Shown piece after piece: positions 50,255 through 58,599 of a DNA stretch of 64,000 bases. The first letter of the stretch is position 1, and each line of letters begins with the position of its first letter. Both the position numbers and the translations under genes were made by a program. Source of the DNA: Pelagibius sp037652055 (GTDB lineage: Bacteria > Pseudomonadota > Alphaproteobacteria > Kiloniellales > Kiloniellaceae); the NCBI RefSeq assembly GCF_037652055.1, contig NZ_JBBKAH010000005.1:62001-126000 (forward strand), given 5' to 3'. Under the pieces are notes generated by a model. It saw nothing but the letters and a program-made list of their open reading frames with translations, was not told where the DNA came from and did not search any database.

Positions 50255-52162
50255 ATGCGATTCCCAGTTCGATTTCGGGCCCTGCTGCCGGCGCTCGCCG
50301 CCGTAATCGCGATTGCGCTGCCCGCCGCCGCCCAGGAGCCGCCGGGCCTGCGCCTGGACCTCGCCAGCGGCGCGCTGCCGCCGCTGGCCGAGCGCCTGCC
50401 GGCGGAGCCGCGCCGCGATCTCCCCGCGCGCGAGGACTGGAAGCAGGGCCGCTACGGCGGCAGCCTCACCCTGCTCACTCGCGGCGGGCGCGACGCGCGC
50501 GACCTGGTGCTCTTCGGCTATGCGCGCCTGGTCGCCTGGGACGCGGATGCTCTGAAACTGGTGCCGGACATCCTGGCCGGCATCGAGGTGACGGACGAGC
50601 GGGTCTTCACCCTGAGGCTCAGGCCGGGCCACCGCTGGTCGGACGGCGCGCCCTTCACCAGCGAAGACTTCCGCTTCTGGTGGGCCGACGTCGCCAACAA
50701 CAAGGAGATCTCGCCCCGCGGACTGCCGCAGGAGCTGTTGGTGGCCGGCAAACCGCCCACGGTGGAGATCATCGACGACGCCACCATCCGCTTCACTTGG
50801 CAGGCCCCCAATCCGCGCTTCCTGCCGGCGCTGGCAGCCGCCGATCCGCTGTTTCTCTACCGCCCGGCGCACTACTTGAAGCAATTCCACGCGGCCTACC
50901 ACGACCCGCAGGAACTCGCCGAACAAGCACAGGCGATCGGCCTGCGCTCCTGGGCCGAGCTGTTCCATCGCATGGACCGGATGTTCTTCTTCGACAATCC
51001 AGCACTGCCGACGCTGCAGCCCTGGATGACCACCACGGCGCCGCCGGCCGAGCGTTTCGTCGCCCGCCGCAATCCCTATTTCCATCGCGTCGATGCCGAA
51101 GGCCGCCAGTTGCCCTACATCGACGAGGTGATCCTGGCGCGCACCGAGCCGCGCCTCATCCTGGCCAAGGCCGCCGCCGGCGAGACCGACCTGCAGGCGC
51201 GCGGGCTTTCCTTTGCCGACGGCGCCGCGCTGAAGCAGGCGGAGAAGGACGGCCGCATCAAGGTGCTGCTGTGGCCGATCGGCCGCGGTTCGCAGTTGGC
51301 GCTCTATCCCAACCTCAACGCCGCATCGCCGGGCTGGCGCGATGTCTTGCGCGACGTCCGCTTTCGTCGCGCGCTCTCGCTCGGCATCGACCGCCAGGAG
51401 CTGAACCAGGTGCTCTACCAGGGCACCGCCCTGCCCGGCGCCAACACCCTGCTGCCCGGCTCGCCGCTGTACCAGGAGGCCTACCGCAGCGCCTGGGCGG
51501 CCTACGATCCGGACCAGGCCAACGCGCTGCTCGACGAGCTGGGCATGACCTGGAAGGATCCCGACGGCATCCGCCACCTGCCCGACGGCCGCCGCGCCGA
51601 CCTCATCATCGAGACCGCCGAGGTGGACCCGGTGGAGACCGACATGCTGGAGGTCATAAAGGCGCAGTGGGCGAAGATCGGCATCGCCGTGCTGGTGCGC
51701 GCCCAGCCGCGTCAGGCGGCGCGCCAGCGCATCGCCGCCGGCGCGACGGTGATGAGCGTCTTCTACGGCCTCGCCAACGGCCTTGCCACCGAGGCAATGT
51801 CGCCGGACGAATTGGCGCCGACCAGCGACAAGCAGAACAACTGGCCGCTGTGGGGGCTGCACAACGAAAGCGGCGGCAGCGCCGGCGAACCGCCGGCTCT
51901 GCCCTCGGCGCGCAAGCTGCTGGAACTTTATGGCGGATGGACGCTGGCGACCGACGCAGCGGCGCGCGCCGACATCTGGCGCCAGATGCTGGAGATCCAC
52001 GCTGACCAGGTCTTCACCATCGGTCTGCTCGGCGCCGTGCAGCAGCCCATCGTCATCAACGCGAAGCTGCGCAACCTGCCGGCCAAGGCCGATTACATGT
52101 ACGACCCGGGCGCCTACTTCGGCCGCTACCGCATGGACACACTCTGGTTCGCTGAAAAATAG
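50255..52162 (+). CDS. Family-5 extracellular solute-binding protein (orphan)
   Basis: A 635-residue periplasmic protein of the OppA/DppA superfamily (SBP_bac_5). The signal peptide runs from ATG 50255 (RALLPALAAVIAIALPAAAQ). Mature-domain hallmarks are LAGIEVTDERVFTLRLRPGH RWSDGAPFTSEDFRFWW around residues 105-145, and RFRRALSLGIDRQELNQVLY near 365-385. It is longer than ordinary OppA (~540) and belongs to the peptide/nickel/large-oligosaccharide branch. No permease or ATPase genes adjoin. It is divergent from fdhD, so a role in nickel or cofactor-related supply for molybdoenzymes is conceivable but unsupported. Confidence 0.88.
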   Translation: MRFPVRFRALLPALAAVIAIALPAAAQEPPGLRLDLASGALPPLAERLPAEPRRDLPAREDWKQGRYGGSLTLLTRGGRDARDLVLFGYARLVAWDADALKLVPDILAGIEVTDERVFTLRLRPGHRWSDGAPFTSEDFRFWWADVANNKEISPRGLPQELLVAGKPPTVEIIDDATIRFTWQAPNPRFLPALAAADPLFLYRPAHYLKQFHAAYHDPQELAEQAQAIGLRSWAELFHRMDRMFFFDNPALPTLQPWMTTTAPPAERFVARRNPYFHRVDAEGRQLPYIDEVILARTEPRLILAKAAAGETDLQARGLSFADGAALKQAEKDGRIKVLLWPIGRGSQLALYPNLNAASPGWRDVLRDVRFRRALSLGIDRQELNQVLYQGTALPGANTLLPGSPLYQEAYRSAWAAYDPDQANALLDELGMTWKDPDGIRHLPDGRRADLIIETAEVDPVETDMLEVIKAQWAKIGIAVLVRAQPRQAARQRIAAGATVMSVFYGLANGLATEAMSPDELAPTSDKQNNWPLWGLHNESGGSAGEPPALPSARKLLELYGGWTLATDAAARADIWRQMLEIHADQVFTIGLLGAVQQPIVINAKLRNLPAKADYMYDPGAYFGRYRMDTLWFAEK

Positions 52163-52213
52163 CGGCGACTGCAGCAGCGAGCCTGACGCAATTCTCTTGA
52201 AGAGAAAATCGGG

Positions 52214-52786
52214 CTACCAAAACACCCCAAGTTCAATGGTTCCCCAAACCACCGCAGCGGTAATGGCGAGCGAAATCACCGCGGCAGCCAGGGCGATGCA
52301 CAACAGGAGGCCGTCTTCCTCCATGAACGCAAAGGCGAGCAACATAATGACGAGGGCGGGAATGACGTTGCTGAAGGGAACCGGTGCAAGCAGCGTTCCG
52401 CTCAGCAGCAGAACGACGAAGCCGACGGCCCGTTTGGTCGCCTCGAACGGCATGGCCCATCGCGGCCGCACGACCTGTTCCAGGCGCCTGACGACGGGGA
52501 TCACACGCGCGACGATGCGTTCGATCCGCGGCTTTGAAAATTGTCGGGCGGCAAGCCGACGGGGCAAAAGGGGCTCCCGGCGCCCGACCATCATTTGCAC
52601 GGACGGCACGGCGAGAAGGACACCCGCGACGGGCGACAAACCTGGAACCAGACCCATGAGAGCGATCAGCAGCATCACGATGCCGAACGAGAGCTCCCGC
52701 AGATTTGCGACGATCCACGCCAGCGTCACGCTGCTCGGTGCGTCCCGCAGTAGCCTCTCCAGAATGACCGACGTCGGATCGCGCAT
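52214..52786 (-). CDS. ExoD-family exopolysaccharide synthesis-like membrane protein
   Basis: A 190-residue inner-membrane protein of the ExoD family, known from rhizobial exopolysaccharide and alkaline-tolerance genes. It has four to five hydrophobic segments and the typical LMGLVPGLSPVAGVLLAVPS near residues 43-62. GRREPLLPRRLAARQFSKPR (~68-87) is the conserved polar region, and VLLLSGTLLAPVPFSNVIPA follows. Biochemical function is unknown in the family. The start ATG is 130 bp from an AT-rich micro-ORF on the same strand. Confidence 0.9.
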   Translation of the reverse strand: MRDPTSVILERLLRDAPSSVTLAWIVANLRELSFGIVMLLIALMGLVPGLSPVAGVLLAVPSVQMMVGRREPLLPRRLAARQFSKPRIERIVARVIPVVRRLEQVVRPRWAMPFEATKRAVGFVVLLLSGTLLAPVPFSNVIPALVIMLLAFAFMEEDGLLLCIALAAAVISLAITAAVVWGTIELGVFW

Positions 52787-52915
52787 CGCCGGGCCGCGCC
52801 CTCCTACCAGTTACAGGGGTCCTGTACGAAACCGCCACCAGAACAGAATTCCCTTGGCGGCGTCCAAACGGGCCGCGCGGGAGTTCTCTGCAGATGGGTC
52901 CGCCCACACCCAAAC

Positions 52916-53053
52916 TCAAATCTGATAGATCCGCTCAATGATGCTGCAAATATCGTCGAGAAAATCTTCGTTTACTCTAATGCATAACTTTTTTTCTTCT
53001 TGAATATTATTTATACTATGAAATATTTGTTGAATAATATTTTCTTCTCCCAT
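52916..53053 (-). CDS. Very AT-rich 45-residue small ORF
   Basis: Within the 340-bp gap 52787-53126. An uninterrupted 45-codon frame from ATG 53051-53053 to TGA 52916-52918, too short for usual cut-offs. It encodes MGEENIIQQIFHSINNIQEE, then KKLCIRVNEDFLDDICSIIE and RIYQI. I count 39 G+C in 138 bases (28%), far below the surroundings. With stops so common in such composition, 45 open codons with amphipathic helix-like spacing and regular Ile/Leu positions suggest a real small protein. No good Shine-Dalgarno is visible, so a leaderless or weak start is possible. It might be foreign DNA. Nothing similar is known to me. Confidence 0.45.
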   Translation of the reverse strand: MGEENIIQQIFHSINNIQEEKKLCIRVNEDFLDDICSIIERIYQI

Positions 53054-53126
53054 TGAAATACAATCATATCACTACCATATATTTGAGAACGGCAAATCAC
53101 TGCCGACATTACGAAAGGCGCTCTCG

Positions 53127-53273
53127 ATGTCCTTCAAGAAATTCTCCTCGGCGCAGCCCGCTCCCAACAAGGGCGGCGCTGGCAACAAGCCCAAGGAAGC
53201 CTGGCCTTCAGGACAGCCGACCGCAAAGCCTGCCCAGAAGCCCGCTGAGGTCACGTCGGTGCCCAAGTCGTAG
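53127..53273 (+). CDS. Small Lys/Pro/Ala-rich protein
   Basis: A 48-residue protein beginning MSFKKFSSAQPAPNKGGAGN, with repeated Lys-Pro and Ala-Gln-Lys-Pro steps (QPTAKPAQKPAEV), low complexity and likely disordered. CGAAAGG precedes the ATG. Small KP-rich proteins of this kind recur near hypothetical genes in alphaproteobacteria, but I know of no assigned function. It forms a unit with 53334-53600 downstream, with a terminator-like hairpin between them. Confidence 0.6.
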   Translation: MSFKKFSSAQPAPNKGGAGNKPKEAWPSGQPTAKPAQKPAEVTSVPKS

Positions 53274-53283
53274 CTGGCGTCCC

Positions 53284-53303
53284 GGAGGGGGCCTGCCCCC
53301 TCC
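53284..53303 (+). terminator. GC-rich hairpin after the small KP-rich gene
   Basis: GGAGGGGGC (53284-53292) and GCCCCCTCC (53295-53303) form an 8-9-bp perfect stem with a 2-4-nt loop, 10 nt after the stop codon. There is no T-tract, so termination would be partial. It probably sets the ratio between the small KP-rich protein and the following gene. Confidence 0.5.
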
Positions 53304-53333
53304 GCCACTCCTCGACCAACTGGAAGCCTTCCG

Positions 53334-53600
53334 ATGACGACCCGCACAAGCGCAAAGACCGTCACCTTCCGGCATCCCTTCGTCCTCGCGGCGCTTGAAG
53401 AGGTGCTGCCCGCCGGCGACTACGGCGTGGAAACGGAGGAAGAGCGCATTGAGGGGCTTTCCTACGCTGCCTTCCGGCGGACATCGACCGTCCTGCGGCT
53501 GCACGCCCGGTCCGGACCGTCCCACCTGACACGGGCGCTGACCATCGATCCGGACGACCTGGACGCAGCGCTGGATCGCGACCGTCTAACCCCCGACTGA
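53334..53600 (+). CDS. Conserved hypothetical 88-residue protein
   Basis: An 88-residue acidic protein with a regular layout: TVTFRHPFVLAALEEVLPAG near residues 9-28, then DYGVETEEERIEGLSYAAFR, TVLRLHARSG and LTIDPDDLDAALDRD at the end. The F-x-x-P-F-x-L-x-x-x-x-E-x-L-P-A-G pattern, E-T-E-E and T-I-D-P-x-D-L blocks recur in small alphaproteobacterial proteins of unknown role, so I judge it a real gene. No signal peptide or membrane segment is seen. Confidence 0.65.
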   Translation: MTTRTSAKTVTFRHPFVLAALEEVLPAGDYGVETEEERIEGLSYAAFRRTSTVLRLHARSGPSHLTRALTIDPDDLDAALDRDRLTPD

Positions 53601-53679
53601 TTTGGGGCATGCCGCAGCCGTGGCCGGCTGGCCGTCCAAGACACGCTGGCGCGAGTCAGGCCACTTCGGGCTCAGCGGT

Positions 53680-54099
53680 TCAGCCGCCCTGCAGCCACAT
53701 GGCCATGGCCAACCCCGCCAGGGCCAAAGCAGCCCAGACTAGCCACTTCGGGACATCCGGCTTCGGCAGCGGACGGCTGCCATCCCCTCTCTCCGGCGAG
53801 TCCGCCGCCCCTCTTCCGCGCGCCGGCAACCAGCTTACCAGGCGGCTGGCGATTGACCGCGAGTCCGAGGCCTGCCAGTCCCCTTCCGGAAGATCGGCGA
53901 TCGCGGAGGTGAGCGCAGAGGTGGCCGCGTCCTTCGACATCCCGGCAAGACGCGCGGCCTCTTCCCAAGGGTCCAGCCCGAGACGCGCCAACGCAGAAAG
54001 AACGGTCAGCGGCTGGCCGCTCTTCTCCTCGCCGACCAACGCGAAAAGGAAGTCATTGAACTCTGAGTGAGCGAGCGAGTACTCCGGGCGCAATCCCAT
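53680..54099 (-). CDS. Hypothetical C-terminally anchored membrane protein
   Basis: A 139-residue protein with a soluble N-terminal helical part (HSEFNDFLFALVGEEKSGQP, LTVLSALARLGLDPWEEAAR) and a charged linker. A single C-terminal membrane helix (WLVWAALALAGLAMAMWLQG) ends at residue 139. ATG 54097-54099 has an AGAGGA ribosome site in the correct place; an ATG 28 codons upstream lacks one. Tail-anchored topology suggests the N-terminal domain faces the cytoplasm. No family recognised. Confidence 0.65.
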   Translation of the reverse strand: MGLRPEYSLAHSEFNDFLFALVGEEKSGQPLTVLSALARLGLDPWEEAARLAGMSKDAATSALTSAIADLPEGDWQASDSRSIASRLVSWLPARGRGAADSPERGDGSRPLPKPDVPKWLVWAALALAGLAMAMWLQGG

Positions 54100-54626
54100 A
54101 ATAATCCTCTTTGAAGACGCTGCGGGTCTCACCTGCGGAAGCCCGAAGCAGGCGCCACGGTCAAATCCTTCAGACCCCTCCAATATTTCTTCGGATCCGT
54201 CTTTATCTGAAGGAGAGGTGGAATTAATTTTTACTATAATTCATATGGTTATTTATTTCCTATTTCCAATATAACAAAAATAATTATTTCTTCCTGCAAG
54301 TTTCCTGCGAGCCGTCATACTGCACGGGGCCGGCCGGCTTCCGGCGGCCGGATCCGTCCAGATATTGCCGCAACGGGGGTGACAGGCGCCTGTTCGGTTC
54401 GAGGGTCGACCCGCAATCCCTCAGGAAAATTGGGGTCGTCTTGCCCCCGCCCGGCCCGCTAAGATGCAGACGAATGGTCATACCAATTGGTTTGGAATCC
54501 AGGCCGGAGGGCCTTTCCGCCAAGGTGGGCCTGAAGGAGAACAAGCGCGCGGGCGCTGGAAAGGGCCGATCGGGCCCGGCCTTTTCGGCCTGAGCCGCGC
54601 CTCAAGAGGTTACGGAGAGTATTCTT
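54100..54626. other. 527-bp non-coding gap with AT-rich promoter patch
   Basis: No gene supported. 54200-54300 is strongly AT-rich and probably contains divergent promoters for the tail-anchored protein (minus) and the polyferredoxin (plus). A hairpin CCGGCCG (54330-54336) / CGGCCGG (54345-54351) with an 8-nt loop follows, then ordinary GC-rich leader. Frames through it on the minus strand are antisense continuation only. Confidence 0.5.
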
Positions 54627-56717
54627 ATGGAGATGCGCGGCAAGCGCGTTCTCGTCTGCACCTGCGACGCCACCATGCCGCTGGACGCAGGCGCCCTCAC
54701 GCGCGCCTGCCAGGCGGCCGGCGCCGAGGGCAAGGTGGAGCTGAACAGCCAGCTCTGCCGCGCCCAGCTCGGCAACTTCCAGCGTGCCATCCTCGGCAGC
54801 CAGCCGGTGGCGGTCGCCTGCACCCAGGAAGCGCCGCTGTTCCGCGAGATCGCGGCGGAGGACAACCCCGCCGCGGAGATCGACTTTCTCAACATTCGCG
54901 AGACGGCGGGCTGGTCGGACGACGCCAAGGCGGCGACGCCGAAAATCGCCGCCCTCATCGCCGCCGCCATGGTGGAGGCCGAGCCGACGCCGATGGTGGC
55001 GCTGGCCTCCCAGGGCGTCTGCCTGGTCTATGGGCGCGACGAGCAGGCGCTCGAGGCGGCCAGGCAACTCGCCGGGCGCCTCGACGTCACGGTGCTGCTG
55101 AGCCAGCCGGGCGAGATCATTCCGCCGCAGGTGATGGACGTGCCGGTCTTCAAGGGCACCATCGTGCAGGCCAAGGGCCACCTCGGCGGCTTCGGCATCA
55201 CGGTGAACGACTACGCGCCGGCAACGCCCTCCGGGCGCGGCGCCCTCACTTTCGACGCGGCGAAGAACAACGCCTTTTCCGAGTGCGATCTGATCCTCGA
55301 TCTCACCGGCGGCACGCCGCTGTTCCAGGCGGCGGAAAAGCGCGACGGCTATTTCCGTCCCGACCCGGGCGATCCGGCGGCAGTGCAGCGCGCGCTCTTC
55401 GAACTCGTCGATCTGGTCGGCGAGTTCGATAAGCCGCGCTACGTGAAGTACAACGCCGAGATCTGCGCCCACGCGCGCAGCCGCAAGACCGGCTGCACGC
55501 GCTGCCTCGACGTCTGTCCGACCGGCGCCATCAGCCCGGCCGGTGATGTGGTCAACATCGACCCGCAGGTCTGCGCCGGCTGCGGCTCCTGCGCCTCGGT
55601 CTGCCCGACGGGCGCGGCGACTTATCAGCTGCCCGCCGGCGACAGCCTGTTCCAGCGCCTGCGCGAACTGCTGGGCGCCTACCGCATGGCCGGCGGCAAG
55701 CGCGCCACCCTGCTGCTGCACGACGGCAAGCACGGCAGCGAGATGATCGGCTACATGGCCCGCCTCGGCCGCGGTCTGCCAGCGTACGTGCTGCCCTTCC
55801 CGCTGAACGAGGTGACCCAGGTCGGCATCGACTTCCTGGCCGCCGCCTTCGCCTATGGCGCCGAGCAGGTGGTGATCCTCGCCGATCCGAAGAAACGCGA
55901 CGAGATGAGCGGCCTCGCCGGCCAGATCGGCCTTGCCGAGACGGTGCTGAGCGGCCTCGGCTACGGTGGCGGACGCCTGCACGTCATCGACGATCTCGAT
56001 CCGGACGCGGTGGAGACGCAGCTCTACGGCCTCGCCGCCCCCAAGACAGCGATCGCACCGGCCAGCTTCCTGCCCGTGGGCGGCAAGCGCAGCCGTGCCT
56101 TCCTGGCCTTGCGCCACCTGCACGAGAAGGCGCCGGAGCCGGTCGACCATCTGCCGCTGGCGCCGGGTGCGCCCTTCGGCCGCGTGAAGGTCGATACCGA
56201 GGGCTGCACCCTCTGCCTCGCCTGCGTCTCGGCCTGCCCGGCCGGCGCGCTGCTGGACGACGAGAACCGCCCCTGGCTGGGCTTCAAGGAGGACGCCTGC
56301 GTGCAGTGCGGCCTCTGCCGCGTCACCTGTCCGGAGCAGGTCATCACCCTGGAGCCGCGCCTCAACTTCACCAACGCGGCGATGAGCGCGGTCACCCTCA
56401 ACGAGGACGAGCCCTTCGAATGCATCCGCTGCGGCAAGCCCTTCGGCGTGCGCAAGTCGATCGAGCGCATTTCCGAGCAGCTCGCCGGCAAGCACTCCAT
56501 GTTCCGCGAGAGCGGTCAGATCGACCGCATCAAGATGTGCGAGGACTGCCGCATCTCCCACCAGTTCGAAAGCACAGACAACCCCTTCCAGCGCGGCACG
56601 CGGCCGACGATCCGCACCACCGATGACGATCTGCGCGAGCGCGATCTGGAACTGGAACTCGCCCGCGCGAAGGCCAATGGCGGCCCCGGCGGCAAGCCCG
56701 GTCCGCATGAACACTGA
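54627..56717 (+). CDS. Polyferredoxin-like 4Fe-4S protein of the formate dehydrogenase accessory cluster
   Basis: A 696-residue iron-sulfur protein. Two bacterial-ferredoxin modules are visible: one at ~residues 290-335 (CTRCLDVCPTGAIS and CAGCGSCASVCPTGAA) and a second at ~530-575 (CTLCLACVSACPAGAL and CVQCGLCRVTCPEQVI). Further Cys pairs lie near the C-terminus (CIRCGKPFG, CEDCRI). A Cys-rich N-terminus (LVCTCDATMPLDAGALTRAC) and a coenzyme-F420/HdrA-like middle section (LTGGTPLFQAAEKRDGYF) also occur. Such proteins accompany fdhD and formate dehydrogenase genes in alphaproteobacteria, probably as electron-transfer or assembly factors. No subunit of the enzyme itself is here. Confidence 0.88.
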   Translation: MEMRGKRVLVCTCDATMPLDAGALTRACQAAGAEGKVELNSQLCRAQLGNFQRAILGSQPVAVACTQEAPLFREIAAEDNPAAEIDFLNIRETAGWSDDAKAATPKIAALIAAAMVEAEPTPMVALASQGVCLVYGRDEQALEAARQLAGRLDVTVLLSQPGEIIPPQVMDVPVFKGTIVQAKGHLGGFGITVNDYAPATPSGRGALTFDAAKNNAFSECDLILDLTGGTPLFQAAEKRDGYFRPDPGDPAAVQRALFELVDLVGEFDKPRYVKYNAEICAHARSRKTGCTRCLDVCPTGAISPAGDVVNIDPQVCAGCGSCASVCPTGAATYQLPAGDSLFQRLRELLGAYRMAGGKRATLLLHDGKHGSEMIGYMARLGRGLPAYVLPFPLNEVTQVGIDFLAAAFAYGAEQVVILADPKKRDEMSGLAGQIGLAETVLSGLGYGGGRLHVIDDLDPDAVETQLYGLAAPKTAIAPASFLPVGGKRSRAFLALRHLHEKAPEPVDHLPLAPGAPFGRVKVDTEGCTLCLACVSACPAGALLDDENRPWLGFKEDACVQCGLCRVTCPEQVITLEPRLNFTNAAMSAVTLNEDEPFECIRCGKPFGVRKSIERISEQLAGKHSMFRESGQIDRIKMCEDCRISHQFESTDNPFQRGTRPTIRTTDDDLRERDLELELARAKANGGPGGKPGPHEH

Positions 56718-56761
56718 CGGCAGCGACGGGCCCGCATCGTCTGGCCGCGCGGGGGCCCTGT

Positions 56762-57505
56762 TTGGCTGAACTGGAAGCCGCCTTCGGCGCCCTCCACCCG
56801 GGACAGCTTGTGGTGGCCAATCTCATCGTCCTGGCGGCGACGGCTGTCCAGGCGGCAACCGGTATCGGCTTCGCCCTCATCGCCATTCCCCTGCTGGCGC
56901 TGGTCGACCTCTCCTTCGTGCCGGGCCCCAGCGTCTTCGTCGCTCTCTTTCTCGCGCTCTTCATGACCTCGGCGGGACGCACGGTCATCGTGCGCGAGGA
57001 ACTGCTGCCGGTCGGCGCCGGCGTGGTGGCCGGCGCTGCGTTGGGTGCCGTGCTGCTGATCTTCCTCGACCTCGCGAACATGGCGCCGGTGTTCGGCGGC
57101 GTCATCCTGGCTGCCGTCGCCATCAGCCTGACCGGTCTGCACCTGCCCTTCACCCTCCGCAACCTGGTGGGGGTCGGCTCCATCGCCGGCGTCATGGGTG
57201 TGCTCTCCGGCATCCACGGCCCACCGCTGGCGTTGCTCTACCAGCGCAGCGAGCCGGAGAAGGCGCGCGCCATGATCGCCTCCATCTTCTTCGTCGCCTA
57301 CATCGCCACCATCGCCGCGCTGGCGAGCGCCGGATACTTCGGCGTGCGGGAAATCCTGCTCGGCCTCGCCCTCATGCCCGGCTTCCTTCTCGGTTACGTC
57401 CTCGCCCGCCGCTACCTCGTCATCCGCAACCCGGCGGCCTTCCGCCGCGGCGTGCTGGTCATTGCTGCGGCCAGTGCCATCGCCCTCATGTTCAAAGCCC
57501 CCTGA
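56762..57505 (+). CDS. TauE/SafE (sulfite exporter) family permease
   Basis: A 247-residue membrane protein with about eight hydrophobic segments of the TauE/SafE family. The N-terminal repeat VQAATGIGFALIAIPLLALV (~residues 29-48) and the second repeat GVMGVLSGIHGPPLALLYQR (~143-162) are the paired family signatures. Exported sulfonate/sulfite-type anions are typical substrates. TTG start at 56762 just after the preceding gene (44 bp); it probably shares the transcript with the polyferredoxin. Confidence 0.9.
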   Translation: MAELEAAFGALHPGQLVVANLIVLAATAVQAATGIGFALIAIPLLALVDLSFVPGPSVFVALFLALFMTSAGRTVIVREELLPVGAGVVAGAALGAVLLIFLDLANMAPVFGGVILAAVAISLTGLHLPFTLRNLVGVGSIAGVMGVLSGIHGPPLALLYQRSEPEKARAMIASIFFVAYIATIAALASAGYFGVREILLGLALMPGFLLGYVLARRYLVIRNPAAFRRGVLVIAAASAIALMFKAP

Positions 57506-57580
57506 TCCGTCCGAAGCCGCCTTCAGCGGAGCTTAACCGGCGCTCGCCTAGACTCCGCTTGTTGAACTACAGTGGCAGCC

Positions 57581-58441
57581 ATGACCGATCTCGACCCGCG
57601 CCTGAACGCCTTCCGCGACGACCTCGCCGACGCCCGGCTGAAAGACAGGGTGACGGCGCCGCGCTATGCCGAGGGTCGCCCGGCCGGGGTTGCACGCGGC
57701 GTGGTCGATCTCAGGCGCGCGCCCGATCCGGCCTCCGGCCTCGACACACAGTTGCTCTTCGGCGAGACCGTGCGTGTATTCGACGACAAGGACGGCTGGT
57801 CCTGGGTGCAAAACGGGACCGACGGCTATGTCGGCTATCTGGAAAGCGCCGCGCTGGGCGAGGCGCCGCCGCCGGCGACCCACCGCCTGCGCGCCCTCAG
57901 GAGCTTCCTCTATCCGGAGCCGAACCTGAAGACACCGCCGCTGGACGTCCTCTCCATTGCCAGCCCGGTGTCCGTCACCGCGACCGAGTGCGCCTACAGC
58001 CGCATCCACGGCGGCGGCTGGCTCTACACCAAGCACCTGCAGCCGATCGCCGAAAACGCGCCGGACTTCGTCGCCACGGCACTGGAGTTCCTGGGCACGC
58101 CCTACTATTGGGGCGGACGCAGCTCCATCGGCCTCGACTGCTCGACCCTGGTACAGCTGTCGCTCGCCTGCGCGGGCCTCGACGTGCGGCGCGACTCCTA
58201 CCAGCAGGCGACCACCATCGGCGAAAAACTGAACGGCTTGCCCGGTGAACTGACGCTCGAGCGTGGCGACCTCGTCTACTCGCCGGGTCACGTCGCCATC
58301 ATGCTGGATGATCGCCACATCGTGCACGCCAACGGCTTTACCATGACGGTCGCCATCGAGACGCTGGAAGCCCTGGAAGCCCGCGTGCGTGCCGAGACCA
58401 AGGGCGCCGGCTTCACCGCCGTGCGCCGCACCGGCCTCTGA
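57581..58441 (+). CDS. NlpC/P60-family cell-wall hydrolase with SH3-like domain
   Basis: A 286-residue protein. An N-terminal bacterial SH3-like region (VVDLRRAPDPASGLDTQLLF GETVRVFDDKDGWSWV) is followed by a C-terminal NlpC/P60 domain with catalytic Cys in GLDCSTLVQLS and His in SPGHVAIMLD, and an HANG near the third catalytic position. This fold usually cleaves D-Glu to diamino acid links in peptidoglycan stem peptides. No signal peptide is evident, as in the cytoplasmic recycling-type dipeptidyl-peptidase VI (YkfC-like). Starts at 57572 (GTG) and 57581 (ATG) are both possible. Confidence 0.88.
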   Translation: MTDLDPRLNAFRDDLADARLKDRVTAPRYAEGRPAGVARGVVDLRRAPDPASGLDTQLLFGETVRVFDDKDGWSWVQNGTDGYVGYLESAALGEAPPPATHRLRALRSFLYPEPNLKTPPLDVLSIASPVSVTATECAYSRIHGGGWLYTKHLQPIAENAPDFVATALEFLGTPYYWGGRSSIGLDCSTLVQLSLACAGLDVRRDSYQQATTIGEKLNGLPGELTLERGDLVYSPGHVAIMLDDRHIVHANGFTMTVAIETLEALEARVRAETKGAGFTAVRRTGL

Positions 58442-58599
58442 TATCACCCAGGTGCCCGGCCCGCGCAGCGGCACTCAAAAAAGTGTGGGACCTAAGTCCA
58501 ATGGCCGCCTGCGCCGGGCCTGCCTAGCTTCGGATATGCCGGTCCGACGCTGGCTCGCGCCGATGGCCGGCTCTTCCGCGCGCTCACGAGGTTGTTTGC

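Noticed and set aside
54459..56714. 751-codon minus-strand frame opposite the polyferredoxin
   Set aside because: Low-complexity Ala/Gly/Arg sequence antisense to a gene with clear 4Fe-4S motifs; a typical codon-bias shadow.
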